From positions 1 through 6,154 of the forward strand of contig JAEYWA010000139.1 of NCBI GenBank assembly GCA_023431385.1: a DNA stretch of 6,154 nucleotides, in the 5' to 3' direction. Source of the DNA: Bacillota bacterium (lineage in GTDB: Bacteria > Bacillota > Clostridia > Acetivibrionales > DSM-1351). Made by a program: the position numbers and the translations under genes. The notes beneath the pieces are model-generated. The model was not told the origin of the DNA and ran no database searches. It was given only the letters and a program-made list of their open reading frames with translations. Shown here piece after piece: positions 1-5,850 of this stretch. Positions within the stretch are counted from its first letter, which is position 1. Each line of letters begins with the position of its first letter.

Positions 1-30
1 ATATGTAATACAATTGAAATGTAATTTGAC

Positions 31-59
31 TTGAACCGTCATACGACTTTTTCTATAAT
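31..59 (+). promoter_or_regulatory. Sigma-A-type promoter for the TtcA-family gene
   Basis: A -35 box TTGAAC (31-36) is separated by exactly 17 bases from a perfect -10 box TATAAT (54-59), so transcription should begin near 66 and leave a leader of about 30 bases before the coding region. An overlapping TTGACT (26-31) is closer to the -35 consensus but sits 22 bases from the -10, which is too far. No clear terminator follows the first gene, so this promoter may also serve the secreted protein downstream. Confidence 0.7.
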
Positions 60-97
60 AAGGAATAATTAGACAATTTATATGCTTACTTAAAGGA

Positions 98-817
98 GTG
101 GTGCTTATACAACGAATTCTTGGGCAGGTCAGAAGAGCTATTCAGGATTATGACATGATTAATGACGGCGATAGAATCGCTATAGGCGTAAGCGGCGGGA
201 AAGACAGCATGACCCTGCTTGCTACCATGAAACAGTTACAAAGATTTTATCCTAAGAAATTTGATATTGAGGCAATCAGCCTTACAATGGGAATTGGTAA
301 TGCCGATTTTTCACCTGTTGCTGACTATTGCAGGCAAATAGGTGTAAATTATACTATTGAAGAAACACAAATAGGAAAAATCATATTTGAAATCAGGCAG
401 GAAAAGAACCCCTGCTCTATGTGTGCAAACCTCCGGCGGGGTGCTCTGCACAATGTCTCAAAAAAATTAGGCTGTAACAAGGTAGCACTTGGTCACCATA
501 GGGATGACGCCATTGAAACCCTTTTACTCAGTACCTTTTTTGAAGGCAACCTTCATACATTTTCTCCGGTTACATATCTGGACAGAAAAGATCTGTATCT
601 TATCCGACCACTTATCTATACAGAAGAGAAGCAAATTAAAGCTGTTGCCAAATCAGGACAATTTCCAATAGTAAAAAGTCCGTGTCATATCGATGGTAAA
701 ACCAAGCGTCAGTATGTCAAAGACCTAATCTACCAGCTTCAAAAAGATAACAGAGATATAAAGAGTAATCTTTTTGGTGCAATTAAGCGTGCAGAAATTG
801 ATGGCTGGCATGAGTAG
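98..817 (+). CDS. TtcA-family tRNA 2-thiocytidine synthetase-like protein
   Basis: This is an ATP-pyrophosphatase-fold protein of the TtcA/TtuA group, cytoplasmic enzymes that adenylate a tRNA base and replace its oxygen with sulfur using a [4Fe-4S] cluster. The PP-loop SGGKDS is at residues 32-37, a CSMC pair at C106 and C109, GHHRDD at 132-137, an IRPL motif near 169-172 and a third cysteine, C196, after KSP. Two cysteines as CxxC plus one distant cysteine are the cluster ligands known in TtcA. The protein is 239 residues against about 310 in E. coli TtcA; short versions are common in Firmicutes. TtcA modifies C32 of certain tRNAs, but the target of this clostridial version cannot be read from sequence. 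The start is uncertain: GTG98 overlaps the AAAGGAG ribosome site (92-98), GTG101 is only two bases past it, and no in-frame ATG lies upstream before the stop at 59-61. The next gene starts 73 bases after the stop codon, on the same strand. Family call is firm; exact substrate is inferred. Confidence 0.85.
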   Translation: MVLIQRILGQVRRAIQDYDMINDGDRIAIGVSGGKDSMTLLATMKQLQRFYPKKFDIEAISLTMGIGNADFSPVADYCRQIGVNYTIEETQIGKIIFEIRQEKNPCSMCANLRRGALHNVSKKLGCNKVALGHHRDDAIETLLLSTFFEGNLHTFSPVTYLDRKDLYLIRPLIYTEEKQIKAVAKSGQFPIVKSPCHIDGKTKRQYVKDLIYQLQKDNRDIKSNLFGAIKRAEIDGWHE

Positions 818-890
818 TATTGAATAACAAATCAAATGTAAAGGAGAAATGTTACTTAAGTTCAAGAGAAAATAAGAAATGGAGAACATA

Positions 891-3746
891 ATGCTTAAAA
901 AAAAATACATAAGAAAAAGTCTGGCATTCACTTTAGTGCTGGTATTATTACTTGTTTCATTCAGTTCCAATGTTTTTGCAATGCCACAGTTAATAAACCA
1001 GACGGTAGAAAAACAAAATATTACTTCAGGAGTAGTTCTGGAAAAGTACGACCGCTTCACTACAAACGGCTGGCTTCGTACTAACGTACTGCGTGTCGAC
1101 CTTACAAATGAAAACGTTAAAGTAGACAGCATCGTCAATAAATCAGGACTCACCGCCATGTCTCCGGTTAAAACTCTTGCTAAGACAAATGGTGCTGTAG
1201 CAGCAGTTAACGGAAGCTTTTTTGATATGGATACCGGAGCAACCTATGGTCCGATTATGTCAAACGGACAGTTTGATATTGCAGCCAGCCGTAATAATAC
1301 CGACATGGCTACATTAGCCCTGGATAATTCAAATAATCCAATTCTTTCTTATTTGAATGTAAAGGTGGAACTGATTACTCCAACCGGTGATAGGAAGCCT
1401 ATTGCAGCATATAACAGGTATAACGGCTTTTACAATATGAACATGTACATAGTTGATTCAAAGTGGGGCAGTATCACTCCAGGTCTAACAAAAACCTATC
1501 CCAACTGGCTGGAAATGGTTGTTGAAGATGGCGTTGTAAAAGAATTCAGTAAGAACAAGCCCGGAGTAGCCATTCCTAAAAACGGATTTGTTGTTCTGGC
1601 TACCATGGGTCAGGATACCGATCTGGAAAAATGTTTTAAAGTCGGAGATCCGGTTACTTACGAAGTAACTACAAATATTGATACCAATAATTTGGGTATG
1701 GCGCTGACCGGGGGTACAATTCTGGTTAAGGATGGTAAGGTTCTTACAAACTTTACTCATCAGGCTGCAGGTAATTCTAGGCAGCCCAGAACCGCTGCAG
1801 GTATAACTGCTGATGGTAAAACTCTTATAATTGCAGCCGTTGACGGAAGACAACCGGGAGTCAGTATCGGATTAACCCAGGCTGAAATGGCCGAGTATAT
1901 GAAAGAGCTTGGTTGTGCCAACGCAATTAACTATGATGGCGGCGGTTCAACTACCCTGGTAGCAAGGCAGCAAGGTGATACCGGTATTTCAACTGTTAAT
2001 ACGCCTTCTGACGGCTTTGAGAGAGGTGTTTCTGCATCTCTGGGAGTATTCTCTGTAGGTGAGAAAGGACCGGCTGCTTCACTGCTTGTAAGCGCTTATG
2101 AAGATTATGTATTCGTAAACACTTCCAGAGCCTTTACTGCGACCGGTGTTGATAAATATTTGAATCCTGTTGAGATAAATAGTCAGGATATAGAGTGGTC
2201 TGTTTCAGGTGTAAAAGGTACCTTTACGAGTAATGTCTTTACTCCAACTACTGCCGGACAGGCTATTATAACTGCAAAAATAGGCGATTCGGTAATTGGC
2301 ACCTGCCCTATTACAGTATTGAGTGCTCCTGTAAAATTAAGTTTGAATGTTGATACCCTCAACACCGCTCCGGGAGCAACTACAACTTTTGCCGTCCGCG
2401 GCTGGGATAAAAACGGCTTTAGTGCCAGCATACACCCCTCACATGTAAAATGGGGAGTTCTGAACAAAGTTGGAACCATTTCCTCCAATGTTTTTACAGC
2501 CGGAAACTCCGGTACAGGATATGTATCTGCTTCCTTCGGCGGAGCATCGGTTTTCTGCCCTGTATCAATAAGTCAGCCGGGAGTTAAAAAGATAATTGAA
2601 GATTTTAATAATAAAGCGGTCATGTCTGTGGATTTATCAGCTAAAACTGTAACCGCGAAGTACGACGCGGCATCTAATGTATATAAATCCGGTCCCTATT
2701 CCGGAAAGCTGACCTATGACTTTACAAAGGGTCTTGAACAGAACAGGGCTGCTTACATTAACCTTCCTGATGGGGGTAAAGCTCTGGATAGTACAACCGC
2801 CAAACTCGGCGTCTGGGTTTACAGCGGTTCAAAGAAGCCTCTGTGGATAGGTGCTATGATTCACGATAAAAAAGGAAATACCTATTATAAGTACTTTACC
2901 AAGGATGTAAACTGGACAGGCTGGAAATACCTTGAGTTATCTCTTGAGGATATTCCTAACCCCACCAAGGTATCAAAGATTTATGCTGTGCAAACTTCCA
3001 AGAAAAAGGCCTCCGGTACCCTGTACTTTGACAACCTCACAATGGTTTATTCCGGACATCCTGAGGTGCCACCATCCAAATCCGCTGTAAATACCCTTCC
3101 CAAGGATGATGCCTATAAGGAACGTTCAGTATCGGGTTCTGACTCCTTAAGTTTTTCTGTTTTTGGTCAATCAACTGCCTATGACAAGGATAAGAATAAA
3201 ACTCAACTTAATCTGTTAAACTCTCTGGCTTCAAAAATTAACAAGAGTATGCAGGCTTCTGTACTGGTAGGAACTCACGATGGTTTATGGCAATCACTAA
3301 AGGTACCAATGCTTTCGACCACCTCAAGCTATAAGGCTATTGATAAAAACGGTAATAGACTCATTCAGCTTCAGACAACAAAGGGCGGACTAAGGGCGAC
3401 TAGTTATAATGAGTGGTTCTGGTTCAAAAAGCAGCTAAGTACCTTTACGGGAAACAACTTGTTTATTTTCCTGGCTCAAGATCCATCAAACTTTGATGAC
3501 CCAAAGGAAGGAAAGGTATTGAAGGATATGTTGGTAGATTATAAAAAGCAGAATCCGGATAAAAATGTCTGGGTTTTCTATAAGGGCTCAACTAACTCAA
3601 GCTATATGGATAGAGGAGTCAAATATATAACTACAGCGGGCTTTGATGCAGACGGTTTCAGCGATAAAAACAAGGCAGCAGCCAAATATGTTTCGGTAAA
3701 AGTAAAGGGAAATACAATTACATACCAGTTTAAAGCATTAAATTAA
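891..3746 (+). CDS. Secreted NAGPA-domain phosphodiester glycosidase, multidomain
   Basis: The product is 951 residues counted from ATG891. That start is chosen over ATG879 because GGAG (881-884) lies six bases before it and the signal peptide then begins directly with MLKKKYIRKS. The signal peptide has a basic N-region, a Leu/Val-rich core and a likely cleavage after VFA (residue 30). No lipobox, sortase motif, SLH domain or dockerin is seen, so it is probably released. Residues about 46-388 form a NAGPA/DUF2233 domain, with AAVNGSFFD at 104-112, AAVDGRQ near 315-321 and the hallmark YDGGGSTTLV at 348-357. Such domains hydrolyse phosphodiester-linked sugars, as in the mammalian uncovering enzyme that removes GlcNAc from mannose-6-phosphate; the bacterial substrate here is unknown but likely a phosphate-linked surface glycan. 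Two related Ig-like domains follow (about 394-478 and 481-562, sharing a GT-x-x-SNVFT stretch), then a beta-rich module (about 567-723) like a carbohydrate-binding jelly roll, then a C-terminal domain (about 730-951) resembling a metallophosphoesterase without its metal ligands. The glycosidase call is strong; the last two modules are fold guesses. Confidence 0.85.
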   Translation: MLKKKYIRKSLAFTLVLVLLLVSFSSNVFAMPQLINQTVEKQNITSGVVLEKYDRFTTNGWLRTNVLRVDLTNENVKVDSIVNKSGLTAMSPVKTLAKTNGAVAAVNGSFFDMDTGATYGPIMSNGQFDIAASRNNTDMATLALDNSNNPILSYLNVKVELITPTGDRKPIAAYNRYNGFYNMNMYIVDSKWGSITPGLTKTYPNWLEMVVEDGVVKEFSKNKPGVAIPKNGFVVLATMGQDTDLEKCFKVGDPVTYEVTTNIDTNNLGMALTGGTILVKDGKVLTNFTHQAAGNSRQPRTAAGITADGKTLIIAAVDGRQPGVSIGLTQAEMAEYMKELGCANAINYDGGGSTTLVARQQGDTGISTVNTPSDGFERGVSASLGVFSVGEKGPAASLLVSAYEDYVFVNTSRAFTATGVDKYLNPVEINSQDIEWSVSGVKGTFTSNVFTPTTAGQAIITAKIGDSVIGTCPITVLSAPVKLSLNVDTLNTAPGATTTFAVRGWDKNGFSASIHPSHVKWGVLNKVGTISSNVFTAGNSGTGYVSASFGGASVFCPVSISQPGVKKIIEDFNNKAVMSVDLSAKTVTAKYDAASNVYKSGPYSGKLTYDFTKGLEQNRAAYINLPDGGKALDSTTAKLGVWVYSGSKKPLWIGAMIHDKKGNTYYKYFTKDVNWTGWKYLELSLEDIPNPTKVSKIYAVQTSKKKASGTLYFDNLTMVYSGHPEVPPSKSAVNTLPKDDAYKERSVSGSDSLSFSVFGQSTAYDKDKNKTQLNLLNSLASKINKSMQASVLVGTHDGLWQSLKVPMLSTTSSYKAIDKNGNRLIQLQTTKGGLRATSYNEWFWFKKQLSTFTGNNLFIFLAQDPSNFDDPKEGKVLKDMLVDYKKQNPDKNVWVFYKGSTNSSYMDRGVKYITTAGFDADGFSDKNKAAAKYVSVKVKGNTITYQFKALN

Positions 3747-3795
3747 TATTAACTAAAGAAATAGTCAAGTGCTGCCAGCTGGTGGTTGTCTAGAC

Positions 3796-3839
3796 AAAAA
3801 ATGGATTGTAAGCGTATAAAAGCTTATAATCCATTTTTT
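3796..3839. terminator. Bidirectional intrinsic terminator between convergent genes
   Basis: An 18-base arm at 3796-3813 pairs with 3822-3839 around an 8-base loop; the only non-Watson-Crick pair is one G-T. The outer ends are an A run on the left and a T run on the right, so on either strand the hairpin ends in a U tract. It lies 49 bases after the stop of the secreted protein and 67 bases past the end of galU, and should stop both transcripts. Confidence 0.9.
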
Positions 3840-3906
3840 ATTAGTAAATACTATCTCTTAGTGAAAATACCAAAAGTGAAGATTTATGAGTTAGGAGTTA
3901 AATATA

Positions 3907-4779
3907 TTAAGGCAATTTCTCAACTCTGTCCTTCAGGAATGTTGTAAAATCTGTACTCAAATCATCTCTTTTTAAGGCAAATTCTACGGTAGCCTTAAGG
4001 AAGCCTATTCTATCGCCTACGTCAAATCTGTCTCCTTCAAAATCAAAAGCATACATTGCCTCACACTCCATTAGCTGTTGTAAGGCATCTGTCAGCCAGA
4101 TTTCACCGCCCTTACCCGGAGTTGCCTTCTCGAGAAATTCAAATATCCTTGGAGAAATTATATATCTTCCCAATATTGCGATATTTGAAGGCGACTGATC
4201 TACATCGGGCTTTTCAACCAACCCCTTTACTTTGTAGACTCTTTCGTCGATTTGGTTACATGCCACAATTCCATATTTGGACACATCCGGCAGAGGAACC
4301 TTCTGAACTCCGAGAATTGTTGTTCTGTACTCGTTGTACACATCCATCAGTTGCTTGATACATGGTGTTTTGGAATCGACAATATCATCTCCCAGCAGTA
4401 CTGCAAAAGGTTCATCCCCTATAAAGGATTTTGCACAGTAAATCGCATGTCCCAGCCCCTTTGCTTCCTTTTGCCTTATGTAGTGAATATTCGCTATATT
4501 AGAAATCTCTTCGACGCAGCTCAAAAGCTCCTGTTTGCCCTTTCGGTGTAACTCTTCTTCTAATTCGTAAGACTTATCAAAATGATCTTCAATCGCTCTT
4601 TTGTTTCTGCCCGATATTATAAGTATATCTTCAATTCCAGCCGCAGCAGCTTCCTCAACTATATATTGTATTGTTGGCTTATCCACAATTGGAATCATTT
4701 CTTTAGGTGTTGCTTTTGTTGCAGGCAGAAATCTTGTCCCAAGACCAGCAGCCGGTATTATCGCTTTTCTAACCTTCAT
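3907..4779 (-). CDS. galU: UTP--glucose-1-phosphate uridylyltransferase
   Basis: This cytoplasmic nucleotidyltransferase joins UTP and glucose-1-phosphate to give UDP-glucose and pyrophosphate, supplying glycolipid, teichoic acid and exopolysaccharide synthesis. The protein is 290 residues, the normal length for bacterial GalU. The nucleotide-binding signature GLGTRFLPATKATPKEM is at residues 12-28, the metal-binding region LLGDD at 128-132, the KGLVEKP segment at 185-191, GGEIWLTDA at 224-232 and FDVGDRIGFLKA at 252-263, all as expected for GalU rather than for RmlA or GlgC. The start at 4779 is chosen because GGAGG (4784-4788) lies just upstream with a four-base spacer and MKVRKAIIPAAG is the usual N-terminus; an in-frame ATG at 4812 would add 11 residues across that ribosome site. 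The gene faces the secreted glycosidase tail to tail and is divergent from the ribU leader. No sugar-nucleotide or polysaccharide operon partner is visible here. Confidence 0.95.
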   Translation of the reverse strand: MKVRKAIIPAAGLGTRFLPATKATPKEMIPIVDKPTIQYIVEEAAAAGIEDILIISGRNKRAIEDHFDKSYELEEELHRKGKQELLSCVEEISNIANIHYIRQKEAKGLGHAIYCAKSFIGDEPFAVLLGDDIVDSKTPCIKQLMDVYNEYRTTILGVQKVPLPDVSKYGIVACNQIDERVYKVKGLVEKPDVDQSPSNIAILGRYIISPRIFEFLEKATPGKGGEIWLTDALQQLMECEAMYAFDFEGDRFDVGDRIGFLKATVEFALKRDDLSTDFTTFLKDRVEKLP

Positions 4780-4821
4780 AACGCCTCCAAAGTACTTAAT
4801 TTTATCTTGCATCTATTTCCA

Positions 4822-4850
4822 ATTCTAACACAGTAATATTTTATTTAACA
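4822..4850 (-). promoter_or_regulatory. Possible extended -10 promoter for galU
   Basis: On the minus strand TGTTAGAAT (4822-4830) reads as an extended -10 element, TGn followed by TAGAAT, about 42 bases before the galU start. The matching -35 position, 17 bases further upstream (4845-4850), reads TGTTAA, a poor match. The extended TG could compensate. This is the best candidate I see in an A/T-rich stretch where chance matches are common. Confidence 0.35.
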
Positions 4851-4888
4851 GACTTCTGCATATTATTGCCCTAAAATATAAGAAATTT

Positions 4889-4930
4889 GTTAAAATTGCT
4901 TTTAACCCTTGAATTTATCTGTTAAAAGCA
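4889..4930. repeat. A/T-rich inverted-repeat cluster (GTTAAAA half-sites)
   Basis: Three copies of the same half-site are packed into 42 bases: GTTAAAA (4889-4895), its complement TTTTAAC (4900-4906) four bases on, and GTTAAAA again (4921-4927). The last two extend to a perfect 10-base inverted repeat, TGCTTTTAAC (4897-4906) and GTTAAAAGCA (4921-4930), with a 14-base spacer. It lies just upstream of the ribU -35 box and upstream of galU, where an operator would be expected, but no known regulator motif is recognised and A/T-rich DNA makes such symmetry easier by chance. Confidence 0.5.
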
Positions 4931-4950
4931 GCATTTAAGCGGCAAATCTC

Positions 4951-4980
4951 TTGACGCTTTATTATTTACAGTGATATAAT
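4951..4980 (+). promoter_or_regulatory. Extended -10 promoter of the FMN riboswitch-ribU unit
   Basis: TTGACG (4951-4956) matches five of six -35 consensus bases; an 18-base spacer leads to a perfect TATAAT (4975-4980). A TG one base before the -10 (4972-4973) makes it an extended -10. Transcription should start near 4987, giving a leader of about 310 bases that contains the hairpin, riboswitch and terminator. Confidence 0.8.
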
Positions 4981-4990
4981 TTCTTAGAAC

Positions 4991-5018
4991 CTATGGAAAT
5001 AATTTGTTACTTCCATAG
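4991..5018 (+). other. Leader hairpin upstream of the FMN aptamer
   Basis: CTATGGAA (4991-4998) and TTCCATAG (5011-5018) are a perfect 8-base inverted repeat around a 12-base loop. It begins within about five bases of the expected transcription start and ends about 30 bases before the aptamer. It is not part of the known FMN riboswitch core. It could protect the 5' end of the RNA or be a protein site; either is inference. Confidence 0.5.
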
Positions 5019-5046
5019 TATTAATAGTAATTACCAAATTAAAATA

Positions 5047-5168
5047 TATCTTCAGGGCAGGGTGCAATTCCCTACCGGCGGTAATATGCAGCAAATGCAT
5101 GAGCCCGCGAGCGAAAGCTGACATGGTGAGATCCCATGGCCGACAGTACAGTCTGGATGGAAGAAGAA
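5047..5168 (+). promoter_or_regulatory. FMN riboswitch (RFN element) aptamer
   Basis: The aptamer binds flavin mononucleotide and controls riboflavin synthesis or uptake genes. Conserved core segments are all present in order: AGGGCAGGGTG (5054-5064), ATTCCCTACCGGCGGTA (5067-5083), GAGCCCGCGAGC (5101-5112), GGCCGACAGTA (5138-5148) and CAGTCTGGATGGAAGAAG (5149-5166). The closing P1 helix can form from TCTTC (5049-5053) and GAAGA (5163-5167). Variable arms are intact: ATGCA/TGCAT at 5086-5100, AGC-GAAA-GCT at 5110-5119, and CATGG/CCATG at 5122-5138. It lies about 60 bases inside the transcript and is followed by a terminator and then ribU, the standard arrangement for FMN-dependent repression of the riboflavin transporter. 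I could not find a convincing antiterminator pairing by eye. Boundaries are good to a few bases. Confidence 0.95.
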
Positions 5169-5189
5169 TTGGCTTTTTTATGCTGAGTA

Positions 5190-5228
5190 ACGCTCTGTGG
5201 ATTATTTAATCACAGAGCGTCTTTATTT
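5190..5228 (+). terminator. Intrinsic terminator of the FMN riboswitch expression platform
   Basis: ACGCTCTGTG (5190-5199) pairs perfectly with CACAGAGCGT (5211-5220) around an 11-base A/T-rich loop and is followed by the T-rich CTTTATTT (5221-5228). It lies 22 bases after the aptamer and 70 bases before the ribU start, so it should abort the transcript when FMN is bound. A separate run of six Ts at 5174-5179, just after the aptamer, has no clear G/C-rich hairpin of its own. Confidence 0.88.
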
Positions 5229-5242
5229 AACTGGCTTGGCAA

Positions 5243-5287
5243 CCCTTGTTCTTCTGCTCCTGTGATTGTACTTAATCAAAATAAGGG
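5243..5287 (+). promoter_or_regulatory. Possible stem hiding the ribU ribosome binding site
   Basis: CCCTTGTT (5243-5250) can pair with AATAAGGG (5280-5287) over eight base pairs including one G-U, with a 29-base loop. The right arm covers most of the AAGGGGG ribosome site (5283-5289) of ribU. If it forms, translation would be limited even after read-through of the terminator. It is modest in stability and could be coincidental. Confidence 0.35.
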
Positions 5288-5298
5288 GGTATTTTTGT

Positions 5299-5850
5299 AT
5301 GACCAGTAGTAAAATCAAGCAAATTACAACAATGGGGATTTTGATGGCAATTTCAATCATTTTAGTGGTGTCCCCATTGAGATTTCCTTGGCCGGTAGCA
5401 CCTTTTCTAGTTTATGAACCCGGAGATGTTCCAATTTTGATAGGTGGGTTTGTATTCGGCCCTATAGCCGGAGTTGTATTGACCGTAATCACTTCTGTAG
5501 TCCAGGCTCTGACTGTTGCACAAGACGGAATTTTCGGATGTATTATGCACATTCTGGCTACATCTTCACTGGTTGGTATTTCAGCCTTAATTTATTCGAA
5601 AAAGAAGACCTTTAAAAGCGCTATCCTCGGATGTGTTATCGGAAGTTTAGCCATGACTGTTGTTATGGGAATCTTAAATTTAGCCCTTGACCCGTTTTTT
5701 TACGGAATGACTCTTGATGCTGTTATAAAACTTATGATTCCGGCAATTCTCCCATTTAATTTTATAAAAGCAGCCCTTAATTCTATAGTATTTCTTGTTA
5801 TATTTAAATCAGCAGGAGACGTATTACTCAGAACTGTTCAAAAGAAGTAG
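5299..5850 (+). CDS. ribU: Riboflavin ECF transporter S-component RibU
   Basis: This membrane protein binds riboflavin with high affinity and passes it inward when joined to the shared ECF energising module (EcfA, EcfA', EcfT), which is not in this window. The product is 183 residues, close to the usual RibU size, and almost wholly hydrophobic with about six membrane segments (near 10-26, 43-62, 60-77, 80-99, 107-130 and 146-170). Family marks include LVYEPGDVPILIGGFVFGP at 37-55, GIFGCIMH at 77-84 and IPAILPFNFIKAALNS at 147-162. ATG5299 is chosen because AAGGGGG (5283-5289) lies nine bases before it; an in-frame TTG at 5266 would add 11 residues across that site. The FMN riboswitch and terminator directly upstream support riboflavin as the substrate and predict repression when FMN is abundant. 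The gene appears to be the only one in its transcript within view. No strong terminator follows. Confidence 0.93.
   Translation: MTSSKIKQITTMGILMAISIILVVSPLRFPWPVAPFLVYEPGDVPILIGGFVFGPIAGVVLTVITSVVQALTVAQDGIFGCIMHILATSSLVGISALIYSKKKTFKSAILGCVIGSLAMTVVMGILNLALDPFFYGMTLDAVIKLMIPAILPFNFIKAALNSIVFLVIFKSAGDVLLRTVQKK

Noticed and set aside
798..826. Separate promoter for the secreted-protein gene near the end of the TtcA-like gene
   Set aside because: A TTGATG is present but nothing like a -10 box lies 16-18 bases after it.
725..2488. Minus-strand open frames across the TtcA-like and secreted-protein genes
   Set aside because: They are shadows of strong plus-strand genes, without family motifs or ribosome sites of their own.
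2202..2569. Duplicated segment suggesting a DNA repeat within the secreted-protein gene
   Set aside because: The similarity (GT-x-x-SNVFT) is between two diverged Ig-like domains at protein level; the DNA is not a recent duplication.
3766..3795. Palindromes CCAGCTGG (3775-3782) and GTCTAGAC (3788-3795) before the convergent terminator
   Set aside because: They are short 8-base symmetries with no clear partner or flanking duplication; too little to call an attachment site or operator.
4056..4836. Several plus-strand open frames across galU
   Set aside because: They lie antisense to a complete, highly conserved galU; their translations have no recognisable domain and no ribosome sites.
5180..5209. 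Nine-codon reading frame starting ATG5180 inside the riboswitch terminator
   Set aside because: No ribosome binding site precedes it and it overlaps the terminator left arm and loop, which explain the sequence better.
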